Assembly (NCBI GenBank): GCA_037447605.1
Contig: CM074805.1
Span: 5,013,608-5,077,607, forward strand
Source of the DNA: Zygnema circumcarinatum
Taxonomy: Eukaryota; Streptophyta; Zygnematophyceae; Zygnematales; Zygnemataceae
Length of the DNA stretch: 64,000 nucleotides
Direction: 5' to 3'
Shown: one piece after another, positions 1 to 10,000 of the stretch
Layout of the letters: every line of letters starts with the position of its first letter
Numbering within the stretch: position 1 is the first letter of the stretch
Translations under genes and position numbers: made by a program
Notes under the pieces: generated by a model
The model's input: the letters and a program-made list of their open reading frames with translations, nothing else
Database searches by the model: none
Told to the model about the DNA's origin: nothing

Positions 1-2
1 CN

Positions 3-659
3 GCCATCGGAAGCTTAATGTACTTGATGATAGGCACAAGGCCAGACTTGGCTAAGGCAGTTAGCACAGCGAGCAGGTACATGGAATTTCCAGGGGAGAG
101 GCATTGGGAGGCCGTCAAGAGGATCTTCAAGTTCCTGAGGGGAACTGTTGACTATGGGATCAAGTTTGAAGCCGGGAATGGAAGTGAGGTATATGGTTAT
201 ACGGATGCAGATTGGGGAGGCGACGTAGATACAGCGAGATCTACCTCTGGCTATGCATTCATGAACAGCGGAGGAGTGGTGACTTGGAGCTCCAAGCTCC
301 AGGATTCAGTGGCACTCTCAAGTACTGAAGCTGAGTACATGGCAGCGTGCCATGCGGCCAAGGAAGCAGCTTGGTTGCAGCAGTTCTTTGAAGAGTGTGA
401 GAGGAATCAAACTCCCTTGCAGCTGTTTACAGATAACCAGTCCTCAATGACTTTGATGCAAAATCCAGTTTTTCACAAGAGGTCAAAGCACATAAGAATT
501 CAGTATCATTTTGTGCGTGAGCTTGTGGTTGAAGGAAGAATAGCTGTAGCTTATGTTGGCACGAAAGACCAGGCAGCAGACATGCTCACAAAAGGGGTCA
601 ATGGAGAGACGTTGTGGAAAAACAGCATGCTCTTAGGATTGGGGCCTCAAAGGAACTAA
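3..659 (+). CDS. Ty1/copia retrotransposon polyprotein, C-terminal RNase H part (5' partial)
   Basis: The frame is open from the first bases of the window, so the reverse transcriptase, integrase and gag parts lie to the left. It opens with the AIGSLMYLMIGTRPDL block that joins the end of the copia reverse transcriptase to RNase H. RNase H landmarks follow: YTDADWGGD, the RSTSGY segment, SSTEAEYMA and FTDNQSS, which carry the acidic metal-binding residues, then HIRIQYHFVRE and the KDQAADMLTK ending typical of copia elements. The stop at 657-659 is followed within a few bases by a polypurine tract and an LTR start. No frameshift is seen in this part, so the copy may be young. Family identity is very secure; activity is not known. 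Confidence 0.95.
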   Translation, partial: AIGSLMYLMIGTRPDLAKAVSTASRYMEFPGERHWEAVKRIFKFLRGTVDYGIKFEAGNGSEVYGYTDADWGGDVDTARSTSGYAFMNSGGVVTWSSKLQDSVALSSTEAEYMAACHAAKEAAWLQQFFEECERNQTPLQLFTDNQSSMTLMQNPVFHKRSKHIRIQYHFVRELVVEGRIAVAYVGTKDQAADMLTKGVNGETLWKNSMLLGLGPQRN

Positions 660-663
660 GTAC

Positions 664-675
664 CAAGAGGGGGAG
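664..675 (+). other. Polypurine tract of the copia element
   Basis: The purine run CAAGAGGGGGAG sits directly before TGTTAG, five bases after the polyprotein stop. This is the expected position and composition for the plus-strand primer of an LTR retrotransposon, and it fixes the left border of the 3' LTR at 676. Confidence 0.85.
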
Positions 676-1358
676 TGTTAGTGTACATTAGTTAGTGGTA
701 CATAGTTAATGAGTGCATGTGTTTGTTTGGAGTCTAGAAGGGCTAGGCGGTAGAGCTAGGGTCGAGCTATCATCAAGCTAGGAGTTCAGAGGTGTACATG
801 AGACACCTGAGGCGCGAGTCACGGGAGGCCGTCGGAACAAGAGTCCGTACCGAATGTGAACGGCCGGCTGTGTGGCGACGGAGTTCGAAATGACGCGCAG
901 TGACGTGACGTGGCGCGGCGCGCAACTAAAGGCGTGTGACGTGACAGGCGCGAAACGAAGGCGCATGACGTGACAGACGCGTGGCGAAATCAGCGCTTAG
1001 TGTGTGCTAGTGCGCCCTTAGTGTGTGCTAGTGCGGGGTTGGTAGTCGCCCATGGTTGTTGCTTTGGGCGAAGTATAAGTTGAGAGGGAGAAATTTGAGA
1101 CTTAACCCTGAGTGTAGACTGCGAGAAGCAGTAGGTGTAGCTTGCCGGAATGTGGTGGAGCCTCACAGCTTGAGGGTGGTAGTCTTGTAGTGGAGTAGAG
1201 GTGCAGGGGAGGGGCTCTTGCTGCACGCTTGTACTTCAATCTGAAAGTTAAGAGTTTTAGGCCGTTGTGCTTTCTCTTAATTCATTTCTTTCTGTTCTGT
1301 CTTTCATTCTTTGCTTGGGGCTGTTTTAAGCTTTGTGAGTGAGATCTTGTGCTTCCGC
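676..1358 (+). mobile_element. 3' long terminal repeat of the copia element
   Basis: The repeat starts with TGTTAG right after the polypurine tract. A U3 part of about 400 bp leads to a TATA-like TATAAG at 1074-1079. The right border is not certain: several CA dinucleotides between about 1308 and 1358 could close the TG...CA repeat, and the upstream LTR is outside the window for comparison. The last candidate, after CTTCCGCA at 1358, lies about 25 bp before the open frame of the subtilase. Confidence 0.75.
891..1079 (+). promoter_or_regulatory. LTR U3 enhancer-like block and TATA box
   Basis: TGACG occurs at 891, 901, 906, 937 and 966, a cluster resembling the TGA/CRE-type sites bound by bZIP factors. 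A 19-bp direct repeat beginning CTTAGTGTGTGCTAG lies at 996-1014 and 1017-1035, and TATAAG at 1074-1079 is the likely core promoter. Stress-responsive bZIP sites are known in LTRs of other plant copia elements; that this block works so is inference. Confidence 0.55.
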
Positions 1359-1382
1359 AAAGGTGGCGTCTCCTAGTCCTAG

Positions 1383-4300
1383 GCGTGGAGAGATGTCCTC
1401 ATCAGAGGCATCCTCCAGCAGGTCAGGGGGCACCGTTTCAACAGATCTCACGTCTTTGCTGCATACAAACCCCAACGCGTGTACGGCGCTCTCTCGACGG
1501 CCTTAGACCCGCGGCAAACAATGTGGACGTTCATGTCCGGCACATCCATGGCCTGCCCGCACGTGTCTGGAATTGCTCTGCTGCTGCGCTCAATACGGCC
1601 CACTTGGTCTGCTTCGGCCATCTCCTCCGCAATCTCAACCACCGGTAAATAAGGAACCCTAGTTGGAAGACGAGCAATCGTGAAATTCGTGATTTTTTCG
1701 GATCATTGAAAGGAACACATCGCTAGCAAGGATGATCATAGAGGATGGTCAAAATGCGTTGCAGAGGTGGAGCCTTCTATCACCGTTCATGGCGGAAGAC
1801 TTCTGAACGCATTCTCAAGACACTTTTAACGCATGTTGTTCATACTTGTTCATCTTATCAGTTTGTTGCGTGCTATGTCACTCGCAGCTGCGGCGCTGAG
1901 CGGTAACACGAACGACTATGGCAGCGGGATGGTTCGCCCCAATTACGCAGCGAACCCGGGACTCGTGTATGAGACAGGGCCATGCGACCACGCCCTTCAC
2001 GTGTGTTCCTTTTACTCTAACTACACGGCATATTACTACACCGGCTGCTATTGTCCGTCCAAATTCGAGGCATTCGATTACAACGCCCCTTCTCTCATGA
2101 TGACTGGTGTTACCAGCAGCGGATTCACCACAGTCCGGCGCGTCACAAACGTGGGCCCTGCTGTCTCAACCTACACAGTCTCCATCAGCCAGCCACGAGG
2201 AGCTGTTGTGACAATCACCCCCTCTGTACTTTCGTTCAATGCCAGCAACCAAGTGCTTTCATTCACCATCAGTGTCAAGGGAACAGTAAACACAAACGAT
2301 TCCAGTACCGGTGAGTTAACACGTGCACAACGAGAACTCGTGTTGGTCCTGTTATTTGTGCTCCATCCAAGTCAGTAGCTGTTCTTTGAGATCCATGAGT
2401 TTATTCTGAGGGAACATATCGTTCAAGTTTTATCATATAAGTCTATCCCCAACCAAATACTTGTACTGCTTGCAAATTTAGCAGCTGATTTCCGGTTCAT
2501 GATTGCCACTGTAGTCAACTTTGGAAAAGTACGTACTGGCCTCACTTCCTGAGCTGCGTCAAAACTCTTGACATCTGCAGGAGATTACGCACTGGGACTG
2601 TGGAATTGGACGTCAACAGATGGCCAGTACGTTGTCAAAAGTCCCATCTTGGTGAATGTCATTGGAATCACAGGCCAACCACCGTCACCACCACCACCGT
2701 CACCTCCCCCAAGACCCCCGCCTAACCCTCCTCCATCCCCACCACCATCCCCGCCACCAAAACCTCCCCCACGACCGCCTCCTAATCCTCTTCCTTCCCC
2801 GCCACCATCACCTCCCCCAAGGCCTCCTCCCAATCCTCCTCCTTCCCCACCACCATCACCTCCCCCAAGACCCCCGCCTAATCCTCCTCCTTCCCCACCA
2901 CCATCCCCGCCACCAAAGCCTCCCCCAAGGCCGCCTCCTAATCCTCCTCCTTCCCCACCACCTTCACCTCCCCCAAGACCACCTCCTAATCCTCCTCCTT
3001 CCCCACCACCATCACCTCCCCCAAGACCCCCACCCAATCTTCCTCCTTCCCCACCACCATCCCCGCCACCATCACCTCCTCCAAGGCCACCTCCTAATCC
3101 TCCTCCTTCCCCACCGCCATCACCTCCCCCCAGACCCCCACCTAATCCTCCTCCTTCCCCGCCACCATCACCTCCCCCAAGACCCCCACCTAATCCTCCT
3201 CCTTCCCCGCCACCATCACCTCCCCCAAGACCCCCACCTAATCCTCCTCCTTTCCCTCCACCATCCCCGCCACCATCACCTCCCCCAAGGCCACCTCCTA
3301 ATCCTCCTCCTTCCCCACCACCGTCACCTCCCCCCAGACCCCCACCTAATCCTCCTCCTTCCCCACCACCATCACCTCCCCCAAGACCCCCACCTAATCC
3401 TCCTCCTTCCCCGCCACCATCACCTCCCCCAAGACCCCCACCTAATCCTCCTCCTTCCCCGCCACCATCCCCGCCACCATCACCTCCCCCAAGGCCACCT
3501 CCAAATCCTCCTCCTTCCCCACCACCGTCACCTCCCCCCAGACCCCCACCTAATCCTCCTCCTTCCCCGCCACCATCACCTCCCCCAAGACCCCCACCTA
3601 ATCCTCCTCCTTCCCCGCCACCTTCCCCACCACCATCACCTCCCCCACGGCCACCTCCTAATCCTCCTCCTTCCCCACCACCATCACCTCCCCCAAGGCC
3701 ACCTCCTAATCCTCCTCCTTCCCCACCACCATCACCTCCCCCACGGCCACCTCCTAATCCTCCTCCTTCCCCACCACCATCACCTCCCCCAAGACCCCCA
3801 CCTAATCCTCCTCCTTCCCCGCCACCATCACCTCCCCCAAGTCCTCCACCACGCCCTCCTCCATCGCCGCCTCCTCCCCCCCCTCCTAGGCCTCCTCCAC
3901 CTTCTCCTCCCAAATCACCCCCCTTCAAACCTCCACCACCATCTCCACCGTCACCGCCTCCTGCACCTCCACCACCATCACCCCCTCCGTCTCCACCTCC
4001 TCTATCACCACCGGTGCCTTCGTTACCACCTCCTTCGCCACCCCCTCCTTCGCCACCCCCTCCTTCGCCATCACCCCCCACACCACCCCCACCTTTGCCA
4101 CCACCCCCCACACCACCCCCTCCTTCGCCACCACCCCCCACACCACCCCCTCCTTCGCCACCACCCCCCACACCACCCCCTCCTTCGCCACCACCCCCCA
4201 CACCACCCCCTCCTTCGCCACCACCCCCCACACCACCCCCTCCTTCGTCACCACCCCCTCCTTCGCCATCACCCCTCACACCACCCCCTTCTCCATCACT

Positions 4301-5021
4301 TCCACCTCCTTCCCCATCTCCTCCATTGCCACCCCCTCTGTCACCATCGCCACCCCTTCCGTCGCCACCCCCCCCATCACCACCCCCTCCGTCGCCACCC
4401 CCCCCATCACCACCCCCTCCTTCCTCATCGCCCCCATCACCACCCCTCCCTTCCCCATCGCCCCCATCATCACCCCTCCCTTCCCCATCGCCCCCATCAC
4501 CACCCCTCCCTTCCCCATCGCCCCCATCACCACCCCCGCCTTCCCCATCGGCACCATCGCCACTCCTTCCTTCGCCACCAGTTCTCTCACCTTCCCTACT
4601 TTCCCCACCCCCTCCTTCGCCACCCCCTCCGTCGCCCTCGCCCCCGACACCACCCCAGTCTCCATCACCACCCCCTCCTTCCCCATCGCCCCCGTCGCCA
4701 CCCCCATTGTCTCCATCGCCACCCCCTCTTTCGCCGCCCCCTCCTTCAGCTCCTCCGTTGCCACTCCCTCTGTCACCATTGTCACCCCCTCCTTCGCCAC
4801 TTCCTCCTTCACCACCCGCCTCTTCTCCACCCCCTCCTTCGCCACCGCCTCCTTCGCCTCCCTCACAACCTTCTTTGCCCGCCCCTCCGTCGCCGTCGCC
4901 GTCGCCGCCCCCGCCTTCGCCTCCTCCTCCATCACCTCCCCCTCCATCAGACTCCTTTCCTCCACCAGAGGCTTCCCCTCCACCGAACGCTCCCCCTCCA
5001 CTGGACGCTGTTCCCCCATAA
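1383..5021 (+). CDS. Plant-type subtilase with Fn3-like domain fused to a hydroxyproline-rich tail (5' truncated in the window)
   Basis: Three exons close in phase: (1383?)-1644, 1888-2310, 2581-5021. Exon 1 carries [11 protein letters not shown] with the catalytic serine codon at 1545-1547; across the first intron the text reads SAISTTA, as in S8 proteases. Exon 2 gives [15 protein letters not shown] and [15 protein letters not shown], and exon 3 opens with [18 protein letters not shown], together the C-terminal Fn3-like domain of plant subtilases. The rest of exon 3 is an extensin-like proline tail. The catalytic Asp and His lie to the left, beyond or under the copia element. The KPDVTAPG block normally upstream of the serine motif is not readable; only VFAAYKP resembles it. 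The frame is bounded by a stop at 1380-1382, so this may be a pseudogene or an exon edge I misplace. A secreted cell-wall protease is the likely role. Confidence 0.82.
2680..5018 (+). repeat. Tandem repeat coding for SPPP/RPPPN hydroxyproline-rich tail
   Basis: Three blocks can be seen. About 2680-3840 holds some 22 RPPPN units spaced by SPPP motifs, with Arg and Asn at regular intervals and a few Lys. About 3841-4280 is made of [10 protein letters not shown] units. About 4281-5018 is a less regular SP, SPP and SPPPP mix. SPPP to SPPPP motifs are sites of proline hydroxylation and arabinosylation in extensins and algal wall proteins. Near-identical neighbouring units point to recent expansion or homogenisation. 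Confidence 0.9.
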
Positions 5022-6070
5022 CTTGCTTTACACTCTTTTCGATGCAGGTATCGTTCCACTTCCCCTCGCAACATGACATCATTCTATTTATCTCTAATAT
5101 TGTCTTCTGCTTCTACGGGCTAACAGTTTTTATTTCGATAGGCAGATGTGTAAAATGCCTACTTGTTCCAACCTGCCTTGTCTGACTGTCGTTGTCTGAA
5201 TTTCGTCTTTTGTGCAGATCTAGAAGCGCTTGAAAGCACACAATCCTCCATTTTAAAATAGGAGGGATCCTGAGGGAGTTGAGGGAGCCTTCAATTAAAT
5301 GCGTAGCTCGGCATGTGCAGTTTCGAAATATCCATTGATTTCACGAGTGTGACATCCTTGATTTCTACCTAAGTGAAGGCTAGCAATGTATTGAGGAAGG
5401 CCTGAGCGATAAGGTTTGCCTTAGAGTTTTGAGTGTGCAATTTTTCTTTTTTTGTTTAGCCGGCAGGAATGGGACATTCGATGCTTGGGCAATGTGAAAA
5501 AAAAATTCATAACTATATAAAGTTAGTACAATGACAGGAATTGTCGTCATCGCTACAGATTGTCGATTTTCTGTAAAGCAAACTCATCTGCTCGTCTGTG
5601 CCTGCCAGAGTAGCAACCGACCGATAAAGTCGGGCGTTGCTGGCATTCTTGCTTTCCCACTTGCCCTCTCGCCTTCATCCATCCCATTTCCCCCTCTCCC
5701 TCACTCCCCTCCACTTCCCTGAGTTCCCTCTCCTCCCTTTCCTCTCCCCACTACCTGACTACCTCCCGCGTCGTAAATCTTTTTGCTTCGAGACTGCGCA
5801 GTCGCCATGATGCTACACCATATGTAGCACACTGACGAGTTCAAAGCCTGCAAAGTAAACATGCAACACTATGTTTTATTACAGCAAAAGAATAGAGTTG
5901 TCCTGAATCTCGCAGACCTCTTTGTAAGGAAAAGTAGCAATTGAAAGACAGGAAGCGGAAGCAGGACCTCAGGGCAGCACGCGACAAGGACAGAGCTCAG
6001 ACGGCCTCGACGAGGAGGGGAGAGGGGAGGTGCACAGGCCCCACAGGCGGCCGTGGGCCACAGGGCGACC
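5022..6070. other. Intergenic, no gene seen
   Basis: AT-rich DNA follows the subtilase stop. A CT-rich stretch lies at about 5685-5760. Short open frames here have no recognisable protein features. Confidence 0.6.
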
Positions 6071-6190
6071 GAATGATGGGGCATTGATCTCACGCATGGC
6101 GATGGCCATGGCCATGCCATCAAATGTGCATGGCCAAAATCAACATCATGGGAAACCACCAGGAACGAAATGGTCAGAAAGGACCCAAGG
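6071..6190 (+). repeat. Dispersed repeat, copy A
   Basis: This segment is clearly related to 62219-62322: both share the order GATGGGGC, CACGCATGGCGATG, ATGCCATCA, CATGGGAA or CATGGGGAA, CCAC and GGACC. Copy A carries extra CATGGC units. No coding potential or terminal repeats were seen. Confidence 0.7.
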
Positions 6191-6280
6191 TCAAAAAGAA
6201 ACAAGCTATGTGTGAAAATCCAGTTGTAGGCTCAACAACGCTTCAGGCCCTTCCTAAAAGCAGCAGCGCAAGGCGCCTGC

Positions 6281-6312
6281 CGATGGGCCGATGGGCCGAT
6301 GGGCCGATGGGC
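6281..6312 (+). repeat. Short tandem repeat of CGATGGGC
   Basis: Four head-to-tail copies of the 8-mer CGATGGGC lie just left of the CAAC/CAAG minisatellite. Confidence 0.9.
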
Positions 6313-6356
6313 TTCCTTGCTCGCTTGCTTGCTTGCGGCGGAAGGCCACGCCGCGG

Positions 6357-6612
6357 AACCAACAACCAAGCAACAACCAACCAAGCAACCAAGCAACCAA
6401 GCAACCAAGCAGCCAAGCAACCCAGCAACCAACCAAGCAACCAGCCAGGCAATCAACCAACCAATCAATAACCAACCAACAATCAGCCAACCAGCAACCA
6501 ACCAGCAACCAACCAGTAGCCAATCAAGCAACCAACTAACCAACCAAGCAAACAACCAACAACCAACCAACAACCAGCCAACCAACAACCAACCAACAAC
6601 CAACCAAGCAAC
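6357..6612 (+). repeat. CAAC/CAAG-type minisatellite
   Basis: About 250 bp consist almost wholly of alternating AACC, AAGC and AGCC tetramers. All reading frames stay open in it, which makes low-complexity Asn/Gln/Thr or Trp/Leu-rich open frames of no likely meaning. Confidence 0.9.
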
Positions 6613-7023
6613 CGCCTCTGGGCTGTGGGCTCACGGCCGTGGCACGCCCGAGTACCGTACGGCCACTTACGGCCGCAGCGAGAAGGAGGGCCGTTCGACT
6701 GGACCGGATCGACGGCTGCGAGTGATTGCGATGGTGGCGTCGCGTCCCATGCGTCGGGCGCTTGCGCAGTGTAACGAGCTGTTCAACTAGAACTGCGCAT
6801 GTGACAGCCATCGTTTTAGCGCACAGGTATTCAGTAAAACAAGGCGCATGTAACTGCGTACCCCAGCAAGTGGCGCAACTGCCGCCGTTTCCAGTCGCGC
6901 AACGCCCAGCTGCCTGCGCATGGAGCCCCACCCCTTCCCCTGGCGGGCGATACAAGAGGCGGGCCCGCCCCTGAGTGGGTCGTGGAGGAGCGTGTGGGAG
7001 GGCTCCTCCGCCGCCTTGCCGCC

Positions 7024-10000
7024 ATGGCGGAGGCAGGTGGGAGCTCTGCAGGGGAAGCTGCAGCTGGTCTCACCTTACCAACCAGACTGGCCATGGATGC
7101 CGAGAACCTTCCGGAGTCGTTGGACTTCAGTGTACATGTCGAGGCCACCCGGGCTCGAGCAGCTGTTGCTGCTGTTTCTTCCCCTCTGTCTATCTCTCCT
7201 TCCCCCTCTCCCGCTTCCGACCCCCTCCCGCGCTCATCGTCTCTAAGCAAGCTCAACGCTATGGCTCCGGAGTTCGTCCCAAAGGGCGTCCCTCATTCCG
7301 CTGACGGTGTCCTGACGCCCTCCTCCACCTCTCCCCCCTCCTTCCAGCCTCCGGCCCTCCCTCCAGCCCCTCCCGTTCCTGTTGTCGCTCCCCCGCTCCT
7401 TCCTAACGCCCCGCCTCTCATGGCCTACCCCCAACCCTATCCTCTCTACTCCCTGCCTCCCCCTGCGCACTACAACATGCAGATGCACGTTCAAATGCAA
7501 TTGCAGAATAATTCACTGCACGGAATTCAGTTACAGGGAATTCCATTACCAGGAACTCGTGCTCAGCAAGGTCCCCGACCTCCCGCCTCGACATCCATGG
7601 CTGCCGGAGGCCACGCCTTTCCTCCCGGCATGCTTCCCGTCTCTTCTTCCTTTTCCCCCTCTCCGCCTCTTCCCCCGCCTCCTCTCCCACCCCCTAACTC
7701 TACCTTCACTCCGAGCCCTACTGCTACCCCTAATCCTTCTACTACTGCGGCTGCCCCTACCACTAACGACAGCCCTGCACCTGCATCCGCGTCAAAGCCG
7801 AGGAAAGGAAATGGATCAGAACAGCCGCAGATTAGCATAAGCGAACTCGCAGAAGTGAAGGCGAATATGGTCCAACAGGTGCAGCATGCGGCATGATGCA
7901 TAATGATAACGTCGGCATGTTGTCTGTATGGAATCATGTCAATCGCCATTTTGGCTCAATCTCGGGGTGATGCATGTGAATTTCTAAACATCACAAAACT
8001 CTGAGTATCTAGAAACCCTAGAAGATTCGGAGCAGTCGAGCATCTGAAATTGTCAAGGACGTATCTTTAAGCCCGAATAGCCTCATGAGCTTGACAACTA
8101 TTAGAAGTCCAATGGTAAAGTGGCTTCAGGCCCAGACTGTGTCTGCAGAATCTCTTGAATCCGACGAGCACTTTTTTTGCGAAAGGAAGGGTTTTGAAAG
8201 TGGTATACTCTTGAAGCAGGGAAGGAGAGAACTGCTCACAAACATGGATTGAGGACCTTCAGCAGTTAGTTAAAACAATTTTTCTATTTTTTGACATCTT
8301 ATAATACAGGTGGAGTTTTATTTCAGTGATCAGAATCTTCCAACTGACAATTATTTGATGAAGTTCGTGAGGAAAGATCCTGAAGGCTATGGTGAGTATC
8401 TCAGGCATAAAAAGATGGTTGGATAAGCCATTAGCCCTTCCCTCTCCGCCCCCGCTTCCCATCCCTGCTATCCTTCTGTCCCGCCTTTTTCACGCCTCGC
8501 TTGAGCTCCCGGTCTTCCTCTCCTTCTTATACCTGCTCTCATCCACTCTCTATTGCTTACCTTTCCCTCCCCCATCCCATCCCTCCTCTCCATCCCTCGC
8601 CTCTCTCTTTCCTTTCCCTTTGTCCCTCTCTCCCTCCATCAAGAATCGGGTGCAGTGGAAGGATTTGCTTAGCAGGTGATGTGACGTGATATGACATGAC
8701 GTTTCGGATTGTGATAATGAGTGTCTGTATATGTCTCCTGCAGTGCCGATTGGGGTGCTTGCTTCCTTCCGGAAGGTGAAGCACCTCATTCCCAAGTCCA
8801 TTCCCCCTCCCACCGCTATCCCCCTTCTGGTGAACGCCCTCCGAGGCTCTTCTGCGCTGGTGAGCTCCATCGCTCTTAGTATATATCAGAGTTTGGTTTA
8901 GGAAATTAATGTTTCTAGGGCTTTAGATGTTCTTATACAAGTTATAGAATGCAGCTCACGCGGGTCTAGGTATTGTTTCTTGTCCGCAGTTGAGTTGGCA
9001 GTTGATTTTGGGTTAGTGGATTTTGCGTTTCCTGTCGATTGGCTGAATACGGGTGGCTTTGGCAGGTTGTCAGCGAAGATGGTAAGAGAGTGAAACGTGT
9101 ACAGCCACTTCCCGAGGTTGACTACCAGGAAATTCAGGTTTGGGCATCGCACTACCTATTTGATTCTAACGACTTTTATTGGGTGTACATAGTTTCAGTA
9201 TAAGGGTGGCTGTGCCGCACTAGCGTTTCTATTATCACGAAGAAGAGAAAATGATTCAAGTGTCTGTTATGCTCGGCCACCTTGCAAGTCGTATTGATCA
9301 ATCAGCTCAAGAAGGTCACGGCCGAATGTTCGTTCCCTTAAAGTATGGCGCGCTTTCTCTGCAGGCCCGCACAGTCATTGGTGAAAATCTCCCTTCGGAT
9401 CATTCAATTGAAGCTATGGAGGAGCTCTTCGGGAAAGTTGGCAAGTAAGCCCTTCTTATCGCCCCTGTTCCCCCCCCCCCTCTTCCCCAACTCTTCTCTC
9501 TCTTTCTCAGTCTGTGTTGGCCTATCTCTTCTCGTCTCAACCGCTTTCCACCTTACGTTTCTTTCGGATATCTCATTTCCCTCTTTTTTTTAACTTTCCC
9601 TCTCGCTATTCTCGTTATTTCAGTTTATCTCCCTGTCTTTCCATTGCTTTTACTCATATCCTGGCCTCTCTCCTCGTTGTCTCTCCCCCGTTGACCATTG
9701 TGCACCTAACAAGTTGCATCTGCATTGCTACCATTTCGCTAGTATAGCCTGTGAATCTATGCACTACTTTTGTCAGATTTAGCCTAAATTTTACTCCTTC
9801 CTCTCTTATCTTGAACCCGTAGGCCTTTCACAATTTCGGGTTTTCTAAATGCAGAACGAAAGAGTAGAAAGTAGTTACTCTTGTGTCGGAGACTTGCGCC
9901 TCCACTTTTAGTCTTTATAACGTGTGATTAGAAATTTTGGGTTTTGAATGTGCAAGCAATGTCGAAGTATAATTCGTTTCGATGTTTCTCCTGAAAGCAG

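Noticed and set aside
2585-5074. Minus-strand 829-residue Gly/Glu-rich open frame and a + strand His/Leu-rich frame over the same DNA
   Set aside because: Both are shadows of the proline repeat in the sense frame, which alone continues a known domain across a phased intron.
6232-6603. Trp/Leu/Gly-rich minus-strand and Asn/Gln-rich plus-strand open frames
   Set aside because: They arise from the CAAC/CAAG minisatellite, which leaves all frames open.
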